Shown: positions 1 to 10,518 of the stretch, piece after piece
Layout of the letters: each line of letters opens with the position of its first letter
How positions within the stretch are numbered: position 1 is the first letter of the stretch
From: Coenobita brevimanus
Lineage: Eukaryota > Arthropoda > Malacostraca > Decapoda > Coenobitidae
Assembly (NCBI GenBank): GCA_032717465.1
Contig: CM064713.1
Coordinates: forward strand, 6,495,001-6,559,000
Length of the DNA stretch: 64,000 nucleotides
Direction: 5' to 3'
Made by a program: the position numbers and the translations under genes
The notes under the pieces: generated by a model
Database searches by the model: none
Told to the model about the DNA's origin: nothing
The model's input: only the letters and a program-made list of their open reading frames with translations

Positions 1-290
1 GATACTGTGGAAATGGGAGGAGGCAGGGCTGAAGTGATATATATGAAATTAGAAACTGGAGAGAATGTTAAGAGAGATATGGCGGTAGTGTATGTTTCCC
101 CAAAGACGAGAGCATGGAAGGAAGACGAATTCCATGAAATGTTGTTAGATATGGCTAACTACTTGCAAAAAATAATTCAGAAAAGCAATAATATAATTTT
201 GGTGGGTGACTTTAATTGTAATGAGGTGAACTGGGAGGAATGGTACTCGGGAGGCGGCGAGGATTCGTGGGGCACTATGTTATTAAATAT
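1..290 (+). pseudogene. LINE family A (copy A1), ORF2 endonuclease piece, left part
   Basis: Translation from position 7 gives part of an apurinic-type (EEP) endonuclease of a CR1/Jockey-like LINE. The motif VGDFNCNEVNW near residues 66-76 holds the GDFN signature of the catalytic core. The piece begins at the window edge and stops at ATTAAATAT (282-290), where a 6.7-kb insertion starts; the same copy resumes at 6981. Family A is seen again at 9527-14388 and 2176-3582. In the intact element this domain nicks target DNA to start reverse transcription. Family naming is mine; the clade call rests on motif memory. Confidence 0.8.
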
Positions 291-2175
291 CTATCTATCT
301 ATCTATTGCCAGACGCCTCAATCCCGTTTGGGGTGCCCACAAACAAATCGCCTCCAAGTCGCCCTGTCCCCCGCCATTTCACTCCCCTGCTCCCAACTCA
401 CACCCCCCTCTCTCATATACCTCTCCACCCCATCTCTCCATCTCATCCTCGGCCTCCCCCTTCCTCTTTCCCCCTCCATCTCACTCACATACACTCTCTT
501 CGTCAGTCTTTCACCCTCCATCCTCTCCACATGGCCAAACCACCTCAGTGTGTTCCTCATAACGCTTCCTATCACATCCACATCAACACCACAACGCTCC
601 TTTATATCCTCATTCGTCAGCCTGTCTCTCCATGTGACTCCACAGGCTCCTCTTAAATAACTCATTTCCACGGCTCTCACTCTTGACTTGTGTCCTTCCA
701 ACAACGTCCAAGCTTCACTTCCATACGTTAGAGTTGGTATCACAATACTGTCATGTAGTAACTTTTTCACCTCCATGCTCACTTCCCTGTTTCTTATCAC
801 TGCTTTCAAAGAACCAGCAACCTTTCTTCCCTGCTGTACCCTTTCAAGCACTTCACCCTCCAAACCTCCATCCTTACTCATCACACTACCCAAATACTTA
901 AACGTACTCACATTTTCCAATTCCTCACCATCCAACCTCGCTGTACATTCACTGACTTCACCTCTCTCAAAGACCATCACTTTACTCTTCCCTACATTCA
1001 CCTTTAGATTCCGTTTCTTACACACTCTCTCAAACTCATCCACCAAGCCTTGCAGCTCCCCTTCGTCTTCACTCAACAACACAGTATCATCTGCAAACAA
1101 CAGTACAGGGAGTTTCCAAACACTATCCTCTCTCACCAGGGCCACTCCAACATCCACTACCCTACCTTGTACCTCTTTTATTACCCCATCCATGTACAGA
1201 TTGAACAACCATGGAGACATGACACATCCCTGTTTCAACCCAACTTTCAAAGAGAAAAATTCACTTAGTTCACAATCCACACGCACTGCAGCCTTCCCAC
1301 CATCGTACATACTCTTCACAGCATTCAACAACTTCCCATCTACTCCATATATTCTTAACACTTTCCACAATCCTAGTCTATCCACCCTGTCATATGCTTT
1401 CTCGAAATCCATGAAAGCCGCATACAACTTCTTTCCCTTCACTAGAAACTTTTCCACTAAAGATCTGAGAATGAATATCTGATCTACACAACCTCTTCCC
1501 TTCCTAAAGCCTCCCTGTTCTTCTCCAACTAATTTCTCTGTTCTTTCTCTAACTCTGTCAATAAGTATCCTACCATACACTTTTCCTATTATACTAAGAA
1601 GACAAATGCCCCTATGATTACCACACACTTCTTTTTCCCCTTTTCCTTTGTACAAGGGAATAATTATACCTGACTTCCAATCCTCCGTAACTCTACCTTC
1701 CTCCCAGGACAATCTGCACATCTTCCACATCCATTCTACTACAATCTCTCCCCCATGCTTCAGCATTTCACCACACACTCCATCAATTCCTGGGGCTTTC
1801 CCCATTTTGACTTTCTTCATTGCTTCCACAACTTCTGTCCTACTGATTTCTTCCTGTCTTCTCACCTCCCCTCTTCTCCCAGCCATTCCCCAACCACTTA
1901 TACTCGCATTGCTTCCATCCTGTATGTTCAACAATTCCTTAAAGTGTTCTCTCCATCTGCTCACTTTTTCTCCCTTCTCCACTAGTAATCTACCATTTTT
2001 ATCTTTCACTCCCTTGCTAACCTCACTTCCACCCTGTCTTACTCTCTTCACCTCTTTCCAGAACATCTTCTTACAGTCCCTGCACTTTACACTCAAATTC
2101 CTTCCAAATTCCTCATCCACTCTATTCTTACTCTCTCTTACTAATCTTTTCACCTCTCTCTTTCTTTCTACATAT
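291..2175 (-). pseudogene. LINE family B (RTE-like) ORF2: RT and C-terminal region
   Basis: The minus frame 2186-318 is open for 622 residues, the longest uninterrupted B frame in the window. It runs from just after the endonuclease through reverse transcriptase to the C-terminus. RT motifs: AFMDFEKAYD (about 257-266), GLKQGC (316-321) and the catalytic FADD (364-367). Near the C-terminus are RWFGHVERM and GRGRPRMRWRDG, typical of RTE/CR1-type LINE ends. The element finishes in a (TAGA)n tail, read as (TATC)n at 291-304. The first four codons before YVERKREV are not B sequence. It is 5' truncated: no endonuclease, so not autonomous. Confidence 0.85.
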
Positions 2176-2455
2176 ACATGGTACATGAACCAAATAGTAT
2201 GTGCTTTGTAGAGACCAAGCTAAGAGACGATACTGATATCCATACGGTAGATGGTAAATACAAACTGTGGAGAAGAGACAAAAAAGAAAAAACAGGAGGA
2301 GGAGTGATGATAACAGTGAAGAACAACATAAATATGGATATTGTGGAAATGGGAGAAGGTAGGGCTGAAGTGATAAATATGAAATTAGAAACTGGAGAGA
2401 ATGGCAAGAAAGACTTGACAGTAGTATATGTTCCCCCTAAGACAAGAGCATGGAA
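2176..2455 (+). pseudogene. LINE family A endonuclease N-terminal fragment
   Basis: The plus frame from 2178 reads the start of the family A endonuclease, including CFVETKLR (the ETK catalytic motif) and VVYVPPKTRAW, matching the opening of the piece at 1-290. It ends at 2455, where the sequence flips strand into another family A piece. The fragment is about 90 codons, with no stop, and sits between a B copy and the inverted A piece. Confidence 0.75.
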
Positions 2456-3582
2456 TGTCTTTCTGTCTTTTCTCCACAGTTTGTATTTACCATCTCCCAA
2501 ATGAACATCAATATCTTTTCTTAATTTGGTCTCTACAAAGCACATGACATCAGGTTCATGTTCTCTCAAGAAATCGTTAATTTCTATATGAAACCATCAA
2601 CATTAGTATATATCACCTTCAGATTATTTTTGACGTTTTTAATATCCTCTTGTCTCCTACTCTCTGTCCGTACCACTTCCTCAACATCTGATCTTTCACA
2701 ACCATCCCCATTAGTTTCTTTCACTTCTATTTCCTTAAATACCATTTCCTTACTTTCATATCCAATACTCTCCAAAAAAAAGTATTATATTCTTCCTCTG
2801 TCCTCTTATCATTTTTTTCATTTACTTCTTCCTTTAATGATTTTAAAACTTCTCTTTCTTCTTCATTCAGATCTTTTCTTATTATAATATTTTCCATCCC
2901 TGCCTCTTTGCTTAATTTCCAGGTCACTTTAAGTATCTCATTTATTACACTTTCTGATGTAAACTTGACTCTCATTGGTCTTGTTTCCCCTTTCTTATAA
3001 GGCCCTATCCTCCTTACTTCCTCAATTTCTTTTACCCACTTGTCTCCTTCGGGGTCAGTCTTGCCTAATATTCCTCTCACCAGATTCGTGTCTCTCGCGA
3101 GTCTTACGAACCTAACCTTTTCTTCCTCTTCCCTGTTTCCAAATATTACCACACATCTGTTCCTTTCTACAGTTTCTCTCACTATTTTCTCTTTTTTCTT
3201 CAGTATTTTCACTACATTTTCTTCCATTTTTTTCTTGTTCATTTCCCTTTCTTCGTGGATGATCTCTCTTAAGCTTTGCCTTATGGTCTTCTAATACATT
3301 ACTCACCTTCTCCATTTTATTAGTACTCTCTTCTAGTTTCCTCCTCAATTCAACATTTTCACGCTTCAAATTTCTAATCTCTTCATTCGCTGTCTCATTG
3401 GACTGGATCAGACTCTGTATGGTAGTATCTGTATTTTCAGACACATCCTTTATCACTAGATTCTCTGCTTTCTTTTCAAGTTCACTAATCCTCATAATTA
3501 ATGTTTTAACCAGGTCCATGACATTGGTATTTGTATCAAATCCTTGAAATTCAAGTCCCTCATTGTTTACATTTTCGGCCAT
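2456..3582 (-). pseudogene. LINE family A ORF1 and start of ORF2
   Basis: Minus strand. ORF1 starts at 3582 (MAENVNNEG) with a coiled-coil-like stretch (ISELEKKAENL, heptads of E/K/L). After a frameshift near 3240 an RRM-like part follows (CVVIFGNREEEEKVRFVRL) with KGETRPMRVKF, as in Jockey/CR1-type ORF1 RNA-binding proteins. Downstream (2775-2584) comes the ORF2 start with VIYTNVDGF, and from 2569 CFVETKLRKD of the endonuclease. The piece breaks off at 2456 against an inverted plus-strand copy of the same region. ORF1 normally coats the LINE RNA. Confidence 0.7.
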
Positions 3583-3805
3583 GTTTGATGTTGGTTAAGT
3601 ACCAAAACAGCTGTTACCGAAAAAAACTACAAACATTCATGTATACTATAGCCAATAAATCTTACATTTTTGGTAGTCTATTAACTTTCATTATTTTAAA
3701 TTTAAAACAAGACCTTAGGAGACAGAACAGACAAAATTCCTGAAACTACTTAAGGTTAGCAGCAATGGCTGGGACGTCTGCTCTCTCCGGCTGTTCGTTC
3801 GTGTT
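3583..3805 (-). other. Probable 5' UTR of a family A LINE
   Basis: About 220 bp between the ORF1 start codon (3582, minus strand) and the (TG)n tract. It is AT-rich without a supported frame. Its position directly upstream of ORF1 suggests it is the element's 5' leader. I see no recognisable promoter motif. Confidence 0.35.
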
Positions 3806-5390
3806 GTGTGTGTGTGTGTGTGTGTGTGTGTTCTTACCTAATTGTATCTTTACAGGAATGAGTCAAGCTCGTACTGTCCCGTGTCTTAAACCATATTTAT
3901 TGTACATATCCTTAAATTTGCGAATTGTTTTGGCACACACTATTTCATTCGGTAGTGTATTCCATTGATCAGTTGCTCTGTTTGGGAAACTGAATTTCCT
4001 TACGTCTTTATCACCTCTCTTCTTATGCAGTTTTTTGCAGTGTCCTCTTGCTGATGCTTCTCCATATGTTAAGTATTCATTTATGTCTATTTTCTTCTTT
4101 CCTGATATGCACTTATATAGCATTATCATGTCACCTCTTTTCCTTCTCTCATGTAGTGTTGGTAGATTCAGTTTATTTAGTCTTTCTTCATAGCTTAGGT
4201 CCCTTAAGCTTGGTATCCATCTTGTAGCGGCCCTTTGAACTTTTTCAGTCTTGTCTATATGCTTTTTGAGATGAGGACTCCAGACTACTGATGCATATTC
4301 CAGGGTTGGTTTAATGAATGATGTTATTATCCTTCTTAGCATGTCTTCATTTATGTATGTGAATGCTATTCTCATATTTGCAAGCAGTGTGTACATGTTC
4401 GCTATTCTCATATTTGCAAGCAGTGTGTACATGTTCCGTACCTTCTCGCTGATGTGGTCAGCCGGAGATAGTCTGTTATTGATAATCACACCTAGGTCTT
4501 TCTCTCTTTCTGATGTGTATAGGGTTTTATTTCCTAACTTATAATCCCAATCAGGTCTTTTTCCACTTTTACCAAACTTGATTACATGACACTTGTCCAC
4601 ATTGAATTCCATTTGACATTTACTACTCCATTCATGAAGTTTATTTAATTCTTCTTGTAGCTCCCTACAAGAGTCTGTGCTATTACTTCTCCTTTGTAGT
4701 TTTTCATCATCTGCAAACATATTCAGATAGCTCTCATTTCCAGTTTTACTGTTTATATCATTTATATACACTAAAAACATGATTGGTGCCAGCACTGAAC
4801 CCTGTGGTACTCCACTAGTCACTTCTTTCCATGATGAGTAGTTTCCTCTTAGTACTGTCCTCATTTCTCTTTTTATGAGAAAGTCTTGCATCCAACAAAA
4901 CAGTTTGCCTCGAATTCCTCCTTGATGGTACAGTTTCCATAAAAGTCTTTGGTGTGGGACTGTGTCAAAAGCTTACTTGAAATCTAAATAGATACTGTTC
5001 ACCCATCCTTCCCTTTCCTGTATTGTGTTTGTTACTCTGTCATAGTAGCTCAACAGATTAGTAACACATGATTTTCCTTTTCTGAAACCAAACTGTCTTT
5101 CTGTTATGATACTGTGTTCTTCTAGGTGATTTACCCAAGCTTTTCTTATAAGTTTTTCTAATACCTTGCTTACAACACTGGTCAGTGATACTGGTCGGTA
5201 GTTGAGAGTATTTTGTCTATTTCCTTTCTTGAATAAGGGGACAATATTTGCTTTTTTCCAAATATCAGGTAGTTTTCCTTGACTCAAGGATTTCTTGAAA
5301 ATTAAAAATAATGGTTTACTTAACTCCTTTGCACATTCTCGTAATACCCAACATGAATTTTCATCAGGACCACTTGCTTTTCCTCTGACT
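3806..5390 (-). mobile_element. LINE family C (CR1/Jockey-like), 5'-truncated copy
   Basis: Minus-strand LINE whose 3' end is the (TG)n/(AC)n tract at 3806-3831. The frame 5395-4973 holds the RT fingers (NYRPVSLTSVVSKVLEKLI, FGFRKGKSC, IYLDFK); 4891-3863 holds TSGVPQGSVLAP, the palm motif FADD and the C-terminal region ending RHGTVRA. The two frames are separated by a stop or frameshift near 4970. A 39-bp tandem duplication near 4360-4440 repeats the segment MYTLLANMRIA. The 5' edge abuts a B fragment inside the word for EDWKS. Same family as 37614-43250. Confidence 0.8.
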
Positions 5391-6980
5391 TCCAATCCTC
5401 CGGGACTCTACCTTCTTCCCAGGCCAATCTGCACATCTTCCACATCCATTCTACTACAATCTCTCCCCCATGCTTCAGCATTTCACCACACACTCCATCA
5501 ATTCCTGGGGCTTTCCCTGATTTAACTTTCTTCATTGCTTCCACAACTTCTATCCTACTGATTTCTTCCTGTCTTCTCACCTCCCTCCTTCTCCCAGTCA
5601 TTCCCCAGCCACTTATACTCGCATTACTTCCATCCTCCACGTTCAACAATTCCTTAAAGTGTTCTCTCCATCTACTCACTTATTCTCCCTTCTCCACTAG
5701 TAATCTACCATTTTTATCTTTCACTCCCCTGCTAACTTCACTTCCACCCTGTCTTACTCTTTTCACCTCTTTCCAGAACATTTTCTTACAGTCCCTCCAC
5801 TTTACACTCAAATTCCTTCCAAATTCCTCATCCACTCTCTTCTTACTCTCTCTTACTAATCTTTTCACCTCTCTCTTTCTTTCTACATATAACTCTCTCT
5901 TCCGCCTCTCAACTTCTTCCACGCCCCTATTTCTCATCCATTCATTGTATGCTTTCTTCTCTTGTGCCACAGCCCGTTTCACCTCTTCAGTCCACCACGC
6001 TGTTCCTTGCACCCCTCTCCGTCTTCTCTTCCTTCCACACATCACATCACATGCTGCACATATTTCTTCTGTAAATATTCTACACACACCTTCCATGTCC
6101 CCCATCTGCTCCAATTCATATTTGCCCAATCGTTCCTCCACTTCTCTCTTATACTCTGCCTTTTTCTCATCCTCTTGTAACCTTTCCACTCTCCTTGCAA
6201 CTACTCCTTCCTCTCGTCTTTCCCTTCTTCTATTCCTCCATCTTACTTGAACTTTAATTCTGGCCACCACCAAGTAGTGGTCAGAAAGTCCACTCCCCCA
6301 ACCTCTATAAACTCTTGCATCCAATATACATCTTCGCATCCTTTCATCAACACACACATAATCAATCATTGCCTTCCTTTCACTCAGTTCACCACCCACC
6401 CTTCTCATCACTCGCCATGTATACCTGTGGATCATTTTATGCCTGAAGAGGGTATTAGCTATCACCAACCCCCTCCCAGGACAAATGTCCACTAACGCAC
6501 TCCCATTCTCATCTACCTCAGCAGGCACACCCCACTCACCAACTATTCCATCATATCACCAATCAAAAACACTCTCTCATTCCTTCCAAACTTTTCCATG
6601 CACACTTCTACATTTGTCCAGAACTCTTCTCTCACTCCTCTAGCACGATCTTGCGTTGGCGCATACACATAAACAATCGCCCACATTTGTATTCCAACTT
6701 TCAACTTTACCCAAACAATCCTTGATCCAACTGATCCATACTGTCTTATGCTCCTCTTCCATCTTTTACTCACAACTATACATACTCCTTCCTTTGCCCT
6801 CTCATTCTCACCTACTCCTGCACATATACCCCATCCATACTCCCATTCTCTCACACTTTCTCCTCTCCATTTTGTTTCAGTTATTCCACATACATCCACT
6901 TTCGCATCCTCAAGCACCTGGACAATCTCTCTCTCTTTCACCTCATCATTTGCTCCCCTTACATTCCACGTTCCAATTAA
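5391..6980 (-). pseudogene. LINE family B endonuclease to early RT
   Basis: Minus strand. The piece 7082-6543 contains GTWNVRGANDEVKE, ITETKWRGES (ETK motif), YVYAPTQDR and FLIGDM. The piece 6528-5680 continues through ENGSALVDIC, TWRVMRR and GLSDHYLVV (the SDH catalytic motif). The piece 5679-5400 holds the linker and start of RT (GKAPGIDGVCGEML). A frameshift near 6543 and a stop near 5680 break the frame. It lacks the 5' UTR and, unusually for a LINE copy, its 3' half, ending abruptly at a C element. Residues before TWNVRG in the first frame are flanking sequence. Confidence 0.8.
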
Positions 6981-9340
6981 ATTAAATATAATAATGAATA
7001 ATGTGATGACGCAATGGGTCAAAGAAGAGACACGGTTTCGAGGTGAGGACACACCAGCAAGGTTAGATTTACTGTTCACCAAAGAACCTGATGTGATGGA
7101 ATCATTGGAATATCTCTGTCCTTTGGGAAAAAGTGATCATGTGGTCATTGAGTTTCAGATGTTAATAGGAAACGTCGAGCCAAGAGACGAGCTTCATAGA
7201 CAGGGAAGATACAACTATGGGAAAGCAAATTTTACAGGATTGAGAAACTTTTTTGAAAATGCGGATTGGAGAAAATTCAGAGAAACAAGAAAGATACAGA
7301 GGAAGTGGGATATCTTTCTAGACCTCTATAATTTGGGTGTGGAAAAATTTGTACCAAGAGTAAGAGGGAAAGAAAACAGGAAAAAGGAGTGGTTTAATAG
7401 AAGGTGTATGATAGCAAAAAAGAGAGAGATAAGGCGTGGAACAATTGGAGAAAGAGAGGTAACGACAGAACAAAGGAAGAATATAAAAGAACAAGAAATG
7501 AATACACAAGAATACGTAGAGAAGAAGAAAGGAATTTTGAAAAAGGTATAATTGACAAATGCAAGGATGAACCCAAACTGTTTTATAGATTTGTTAATGG
7601 CAAACTGAAACAAAAGGAAGGAATCACCAAACTGAAAGTAGAAGGAGAGGTCTTTAAGGATGCAGCAATGCAAGCAGAAATAATGAACAAACGTTTCCAG
7701 TCAGTTTTCACTAAAGAAAAGGAGCTTGTGGAAGGGGAGGGAGTGATTAGAAATGTTCCGGTGATGAAAGATATAAAAGTGGAGGTACAGGAAGTGTATA
7801 AATTACTGGAAACTCAAGATGTAAGGAAAGCCCTAGGACTTGATGGAATTTCTAATTGGGTACTGAAGGAATGCAGAGAACAACTGGCAGATAAAATTCA
7901 CAGCTTAATTGTATGCTCACTGGAAGAGGGGAAAGTGCCAAAAGAATGGAAGAGGGCAAATGTGGTACCAATTTACAAGGGAGAGAACAGGGAAGAACCC
8001 CTGAATTATAGACCAGTGTCTCTAAACAGCATGGTCGCAAAATTGTGTGAGAGAATCCTGAAAGACAGATGGATAAAATATCTGGAAGAGATGAATATTT
8101 TGGCTGAATGTCAGTTTGGATTCAGAAGTGGAAGGTCATGTGTTTCAAACTTGTTGAGCTTTTACTCAAGAGCGATTGATGTGGTTCAGGAGAGAGATGG
8201 TTGGGTGGATTGTGTGTACTTAGACTTAGAGAAGGCCTTTGACAAGGTACCTCATAAGAGACTAATGTGGAAACTAGAATATATAGGAGGATTAAAGGGG
8301 AAACTTCTGGAATGGATGAGAGACTTTTTGAGAGACAGACAAATGAGGACAGTAATAAAGGAAAAGTTGTCTGGATGGAGAGAAGTAACAAGTGGAGTCC
8401 CTCAAGGCTCAGTGTTGGCGCCAGTAATGTTCCTGATTTATGTAAATGATATGGTAGATGGAGTGAACAGTTATGCAAGTCTGTTTGCTGATGATGTAAA
8501 GATCTTCAGGAAGATAAGAGGTTGAGGAGGATTGTAAAATACTGCAGGAGGATTTGGATAGGATACACAATTGGAGCCGGACGTGGGAAATGAAATTTAA
8601 TGTAAAGAAATGTAAAATATTGGAAATGGGTAAAAGTACCAGGAGACCATCACTGAATTATTTTTTGGGTAATGAATTAATCACAAAAAGGAGAGAAGAG
8701 AAAAATTTGGGAGTGCTGGTCCAAGATAGTTTGTCACCAGAAAAGCACATTAACAAGATAGTTGGAGAGACTTATAAACTCTTGACTAACATAAGAGTAG
8801 CATTTCATTATATGAATGAGGAAATGATGAAAAAATTGATAGTGGCCATGATCTGCCCCAGGTTAGAATATGCAGCGGTAGTGTGGTCCCCACACAAAAA
8901 GAAAGATATAAACAAGATTGAGAGAATACAAAGAACAGCAACCAAGATGGTCCTCAGTCTGACAGACCTGTCATACAGAGAGAGGCTGGAAAAACTGGAT
9001 TTGCGTTCGTTAGAGGAAAGGAGAAAGAGGGGAGACATGATTGCGGTGTTCAGGACCATGGTGGGAGTAGATAAAATTGACAAAGAAGATCTGTTTGTAT
9101 GGGATAAGAGAACAACAAGAGGACATGGAATGAAATTGAAAAAGTCAAGCTGCTTGAAGGATATCAAGAAATATAGTTTTCCTTACAGAAGTATAAACTT
9201 ATGGAATAGCCTGGACAAAGAGAACCACCAGTTTAAAAACTTTAACGAGTTTAAAGCTAAATTTGACTTATTGAGAAACAGCGACGGAAACCCATGAGCA
9301 TAGTACGTTCCGTGTATATCAAAATTAGGTATAGTAGGTA
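6981..9340 (+). pseudogene. LINE family A (copy A1) ORF2, right part: endonuclease end, RT, C-terminus
   Basis: A1 resumes after the composite insertion. The first frame (about 6993-7551) carries the end of the endonuclease with LDLLFTKEPD and LGKSDHVVIEF (SDH motif). After a frameshift near 7430 the frame 7404-8525 gives RT: NYRPVSLNSMV, FGFRSGRSCVSNLL, VYLDLEKAFDKVP, TSGVPQGSVLAP and FADDVK near residues 361-366. A stop at 8523 is followed by the frame 8554-9297 with the C-terminal LINE region (RTATKMV, WNSLDKE). At least two lesions make it inactive. The 3' end lacks an (AC)n tail, unlike A2. Confidence 0.85.
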
Positions 9341-9485
9341 AATACTTAAATATTTGGAACGACTTAGACAAAGAGGTGGTGCATGAGAAAAACATTCATG
9401 CATGTAAAGGTAGACTTAATAAATGTGAATATGGTGACAGGACAACACGAGCATTGCTCAATTCCTGTATACTACAAACAGGTAA

Positions 9486-9526
<41 letters not shown>
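9341..9526 (+). mobile_element. 3' end of another CR1-like LINE with (AC)n tail
   Basis: A short plus-strand remnant encodes IWNDLDKEVVHEK followed by the closing sequence TTCCTGTATACTACAAACAGG and then (CA)n at 9487-9526. The closing words resemble those of families A and C but the coding part differs, so this is probably a third related family. The (CA)n tract is directly followed by copy A2. Confidence 0.5.
9487..9526. repeat. (CA)n microsatellite between two LINEs
   Basis: About 20 CA units forming the tail of the LINE remnant 9341-9486 and directly preceding the truncated start of A2. Confidence 0.9.
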
Positions 9527-9527
<1 letters not shown>

Positions 9528-10518
9528 CTGTAAAGAGGTGAAGTGGGAGGAATGGGACTATGGAAGCAATGAAGATTCTTGGGGCACTACATTGTTAAAT
9601 ATTGCAATGAGTAATGTAATGACCCAAGGGGTCAAAGAGGAGACTAAATGCAGGAGATGACATGCCAGCAAGATTAGATTTACTATTAACTAAAGAACCT
9701 GATGTAGTTGAAAATTTTAAATATCAGTGTCCTATAGGAAAAGGTCATCATGTGGTCACTGAGTTCCAGATGATAAAAGGTAATGTGGTGCCAAGAGATG
9801 AGTTTTATAAACAGGGAAGATACAACCATGGGGAAGCAAACTTTACAGGATTGAGGAAATTTTTCAAAAATGTGGATTGGAGAAAATTCAGAGAAACAAG
9901 AGACATGCAGAGGAAGTGGGATATCTCTCTAGATCTTGATAATTCGGGAGTGGAGAAACATGTTCCAAGAGTATGTGGGAAAGAAAACAGGAAAAATGAT
10001 TGGTTTCACAGAAGGTGCATGAGAGAAAAAAAAGAAAGGGACATGGCATGGATCACATGGAGAAAGAGAGGTAATAATAAATCAAGGAAGAATATAAAAC
10101 AACTAGAAATGAATATACAAAAATATGCAAAGAGGAAGAGAGAAACTTTGAAAAAGGTATAATTGACAAATGTAGGGAAGAACCCAAATTGTTATATAGA
10201 TTTGTTAATGGCAAACTGAATCAAAAGGAAGGAATCACTCAACTGAAAGTAGAAGGAGAGGTCTATAAAGACGCGGCAATGCAAGCTGAAATAATGAACA
10301 AATGTTTCCAATCGGTTTTCACTAAAGAATGGGACTTTGTGGAGGGGGAGGGTGTGACTAGAAATGCAGTGATAAAAGATATAAAAGTGGAAGTGCAGGA
10401 AGTGTATAAATTACTGGAAACTCAAGATGTAAGGAAAGCCCAAGGACCAGATGGAATTTCCACCTGGGTACTGAAAGAGTGCAGAGAACAACGGGCAGAT
10501 AAGATTCATGATTTAATT
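9527..10518 (+). pseudogene. LINE family A (copy A2) ORF2, left part
   Basis: A 5'-truncated family A copy begins immediately after the (CA)n tract. It carries the end of the endonuclease (LDLLLTKEPD, a decayed GKGHHVVTEF in place of GKSDHVV) and then the early RT region (10189-10518, GKLNQKEGITQL and GPDGISTWVLKEC). Losing the S-D of the SDH motif would disable the endonuclease. Frameshifts lie near 9660 and 10160. It is cut at about 10518 by LINE D and resumes at about 13077. Confidence 0.8.

Larger units (their letters stand above)
291..6980 (-). mobile_element. Composite LINE insertion splitting copy A1
   Basis: The A1 coding sequence is interrupted here and both edges carry the 9-bp word ATTAAATAT (282-290 and 6981-6989), as expected of a target-site duplication. 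The left edge is the (TATC)n reverse complement of the family B tail and the right edge is the 5' side of a truncated B endonuclease, so the original event was probably one minus-strand B insertion. The middle (2176-5390) is foreign: inverted family A pieces and a C element. About 500 bp of B (1675-2175 and 5391-5890) is present twice, so a later rearrangement must have occurred. Confidence 0.65.

Noticed and set aside
688..1482. 264-residue plus-strand frame rich in Ser, Thr and Phe
   Set aside because: It is exactly antisense to the family B RT frame; the purine-rich sense strand leaves the reverse strand poor in stops. Similar frames at 17158-18072, 23268-24221 and 48141-48926 were dropped for the same reason.
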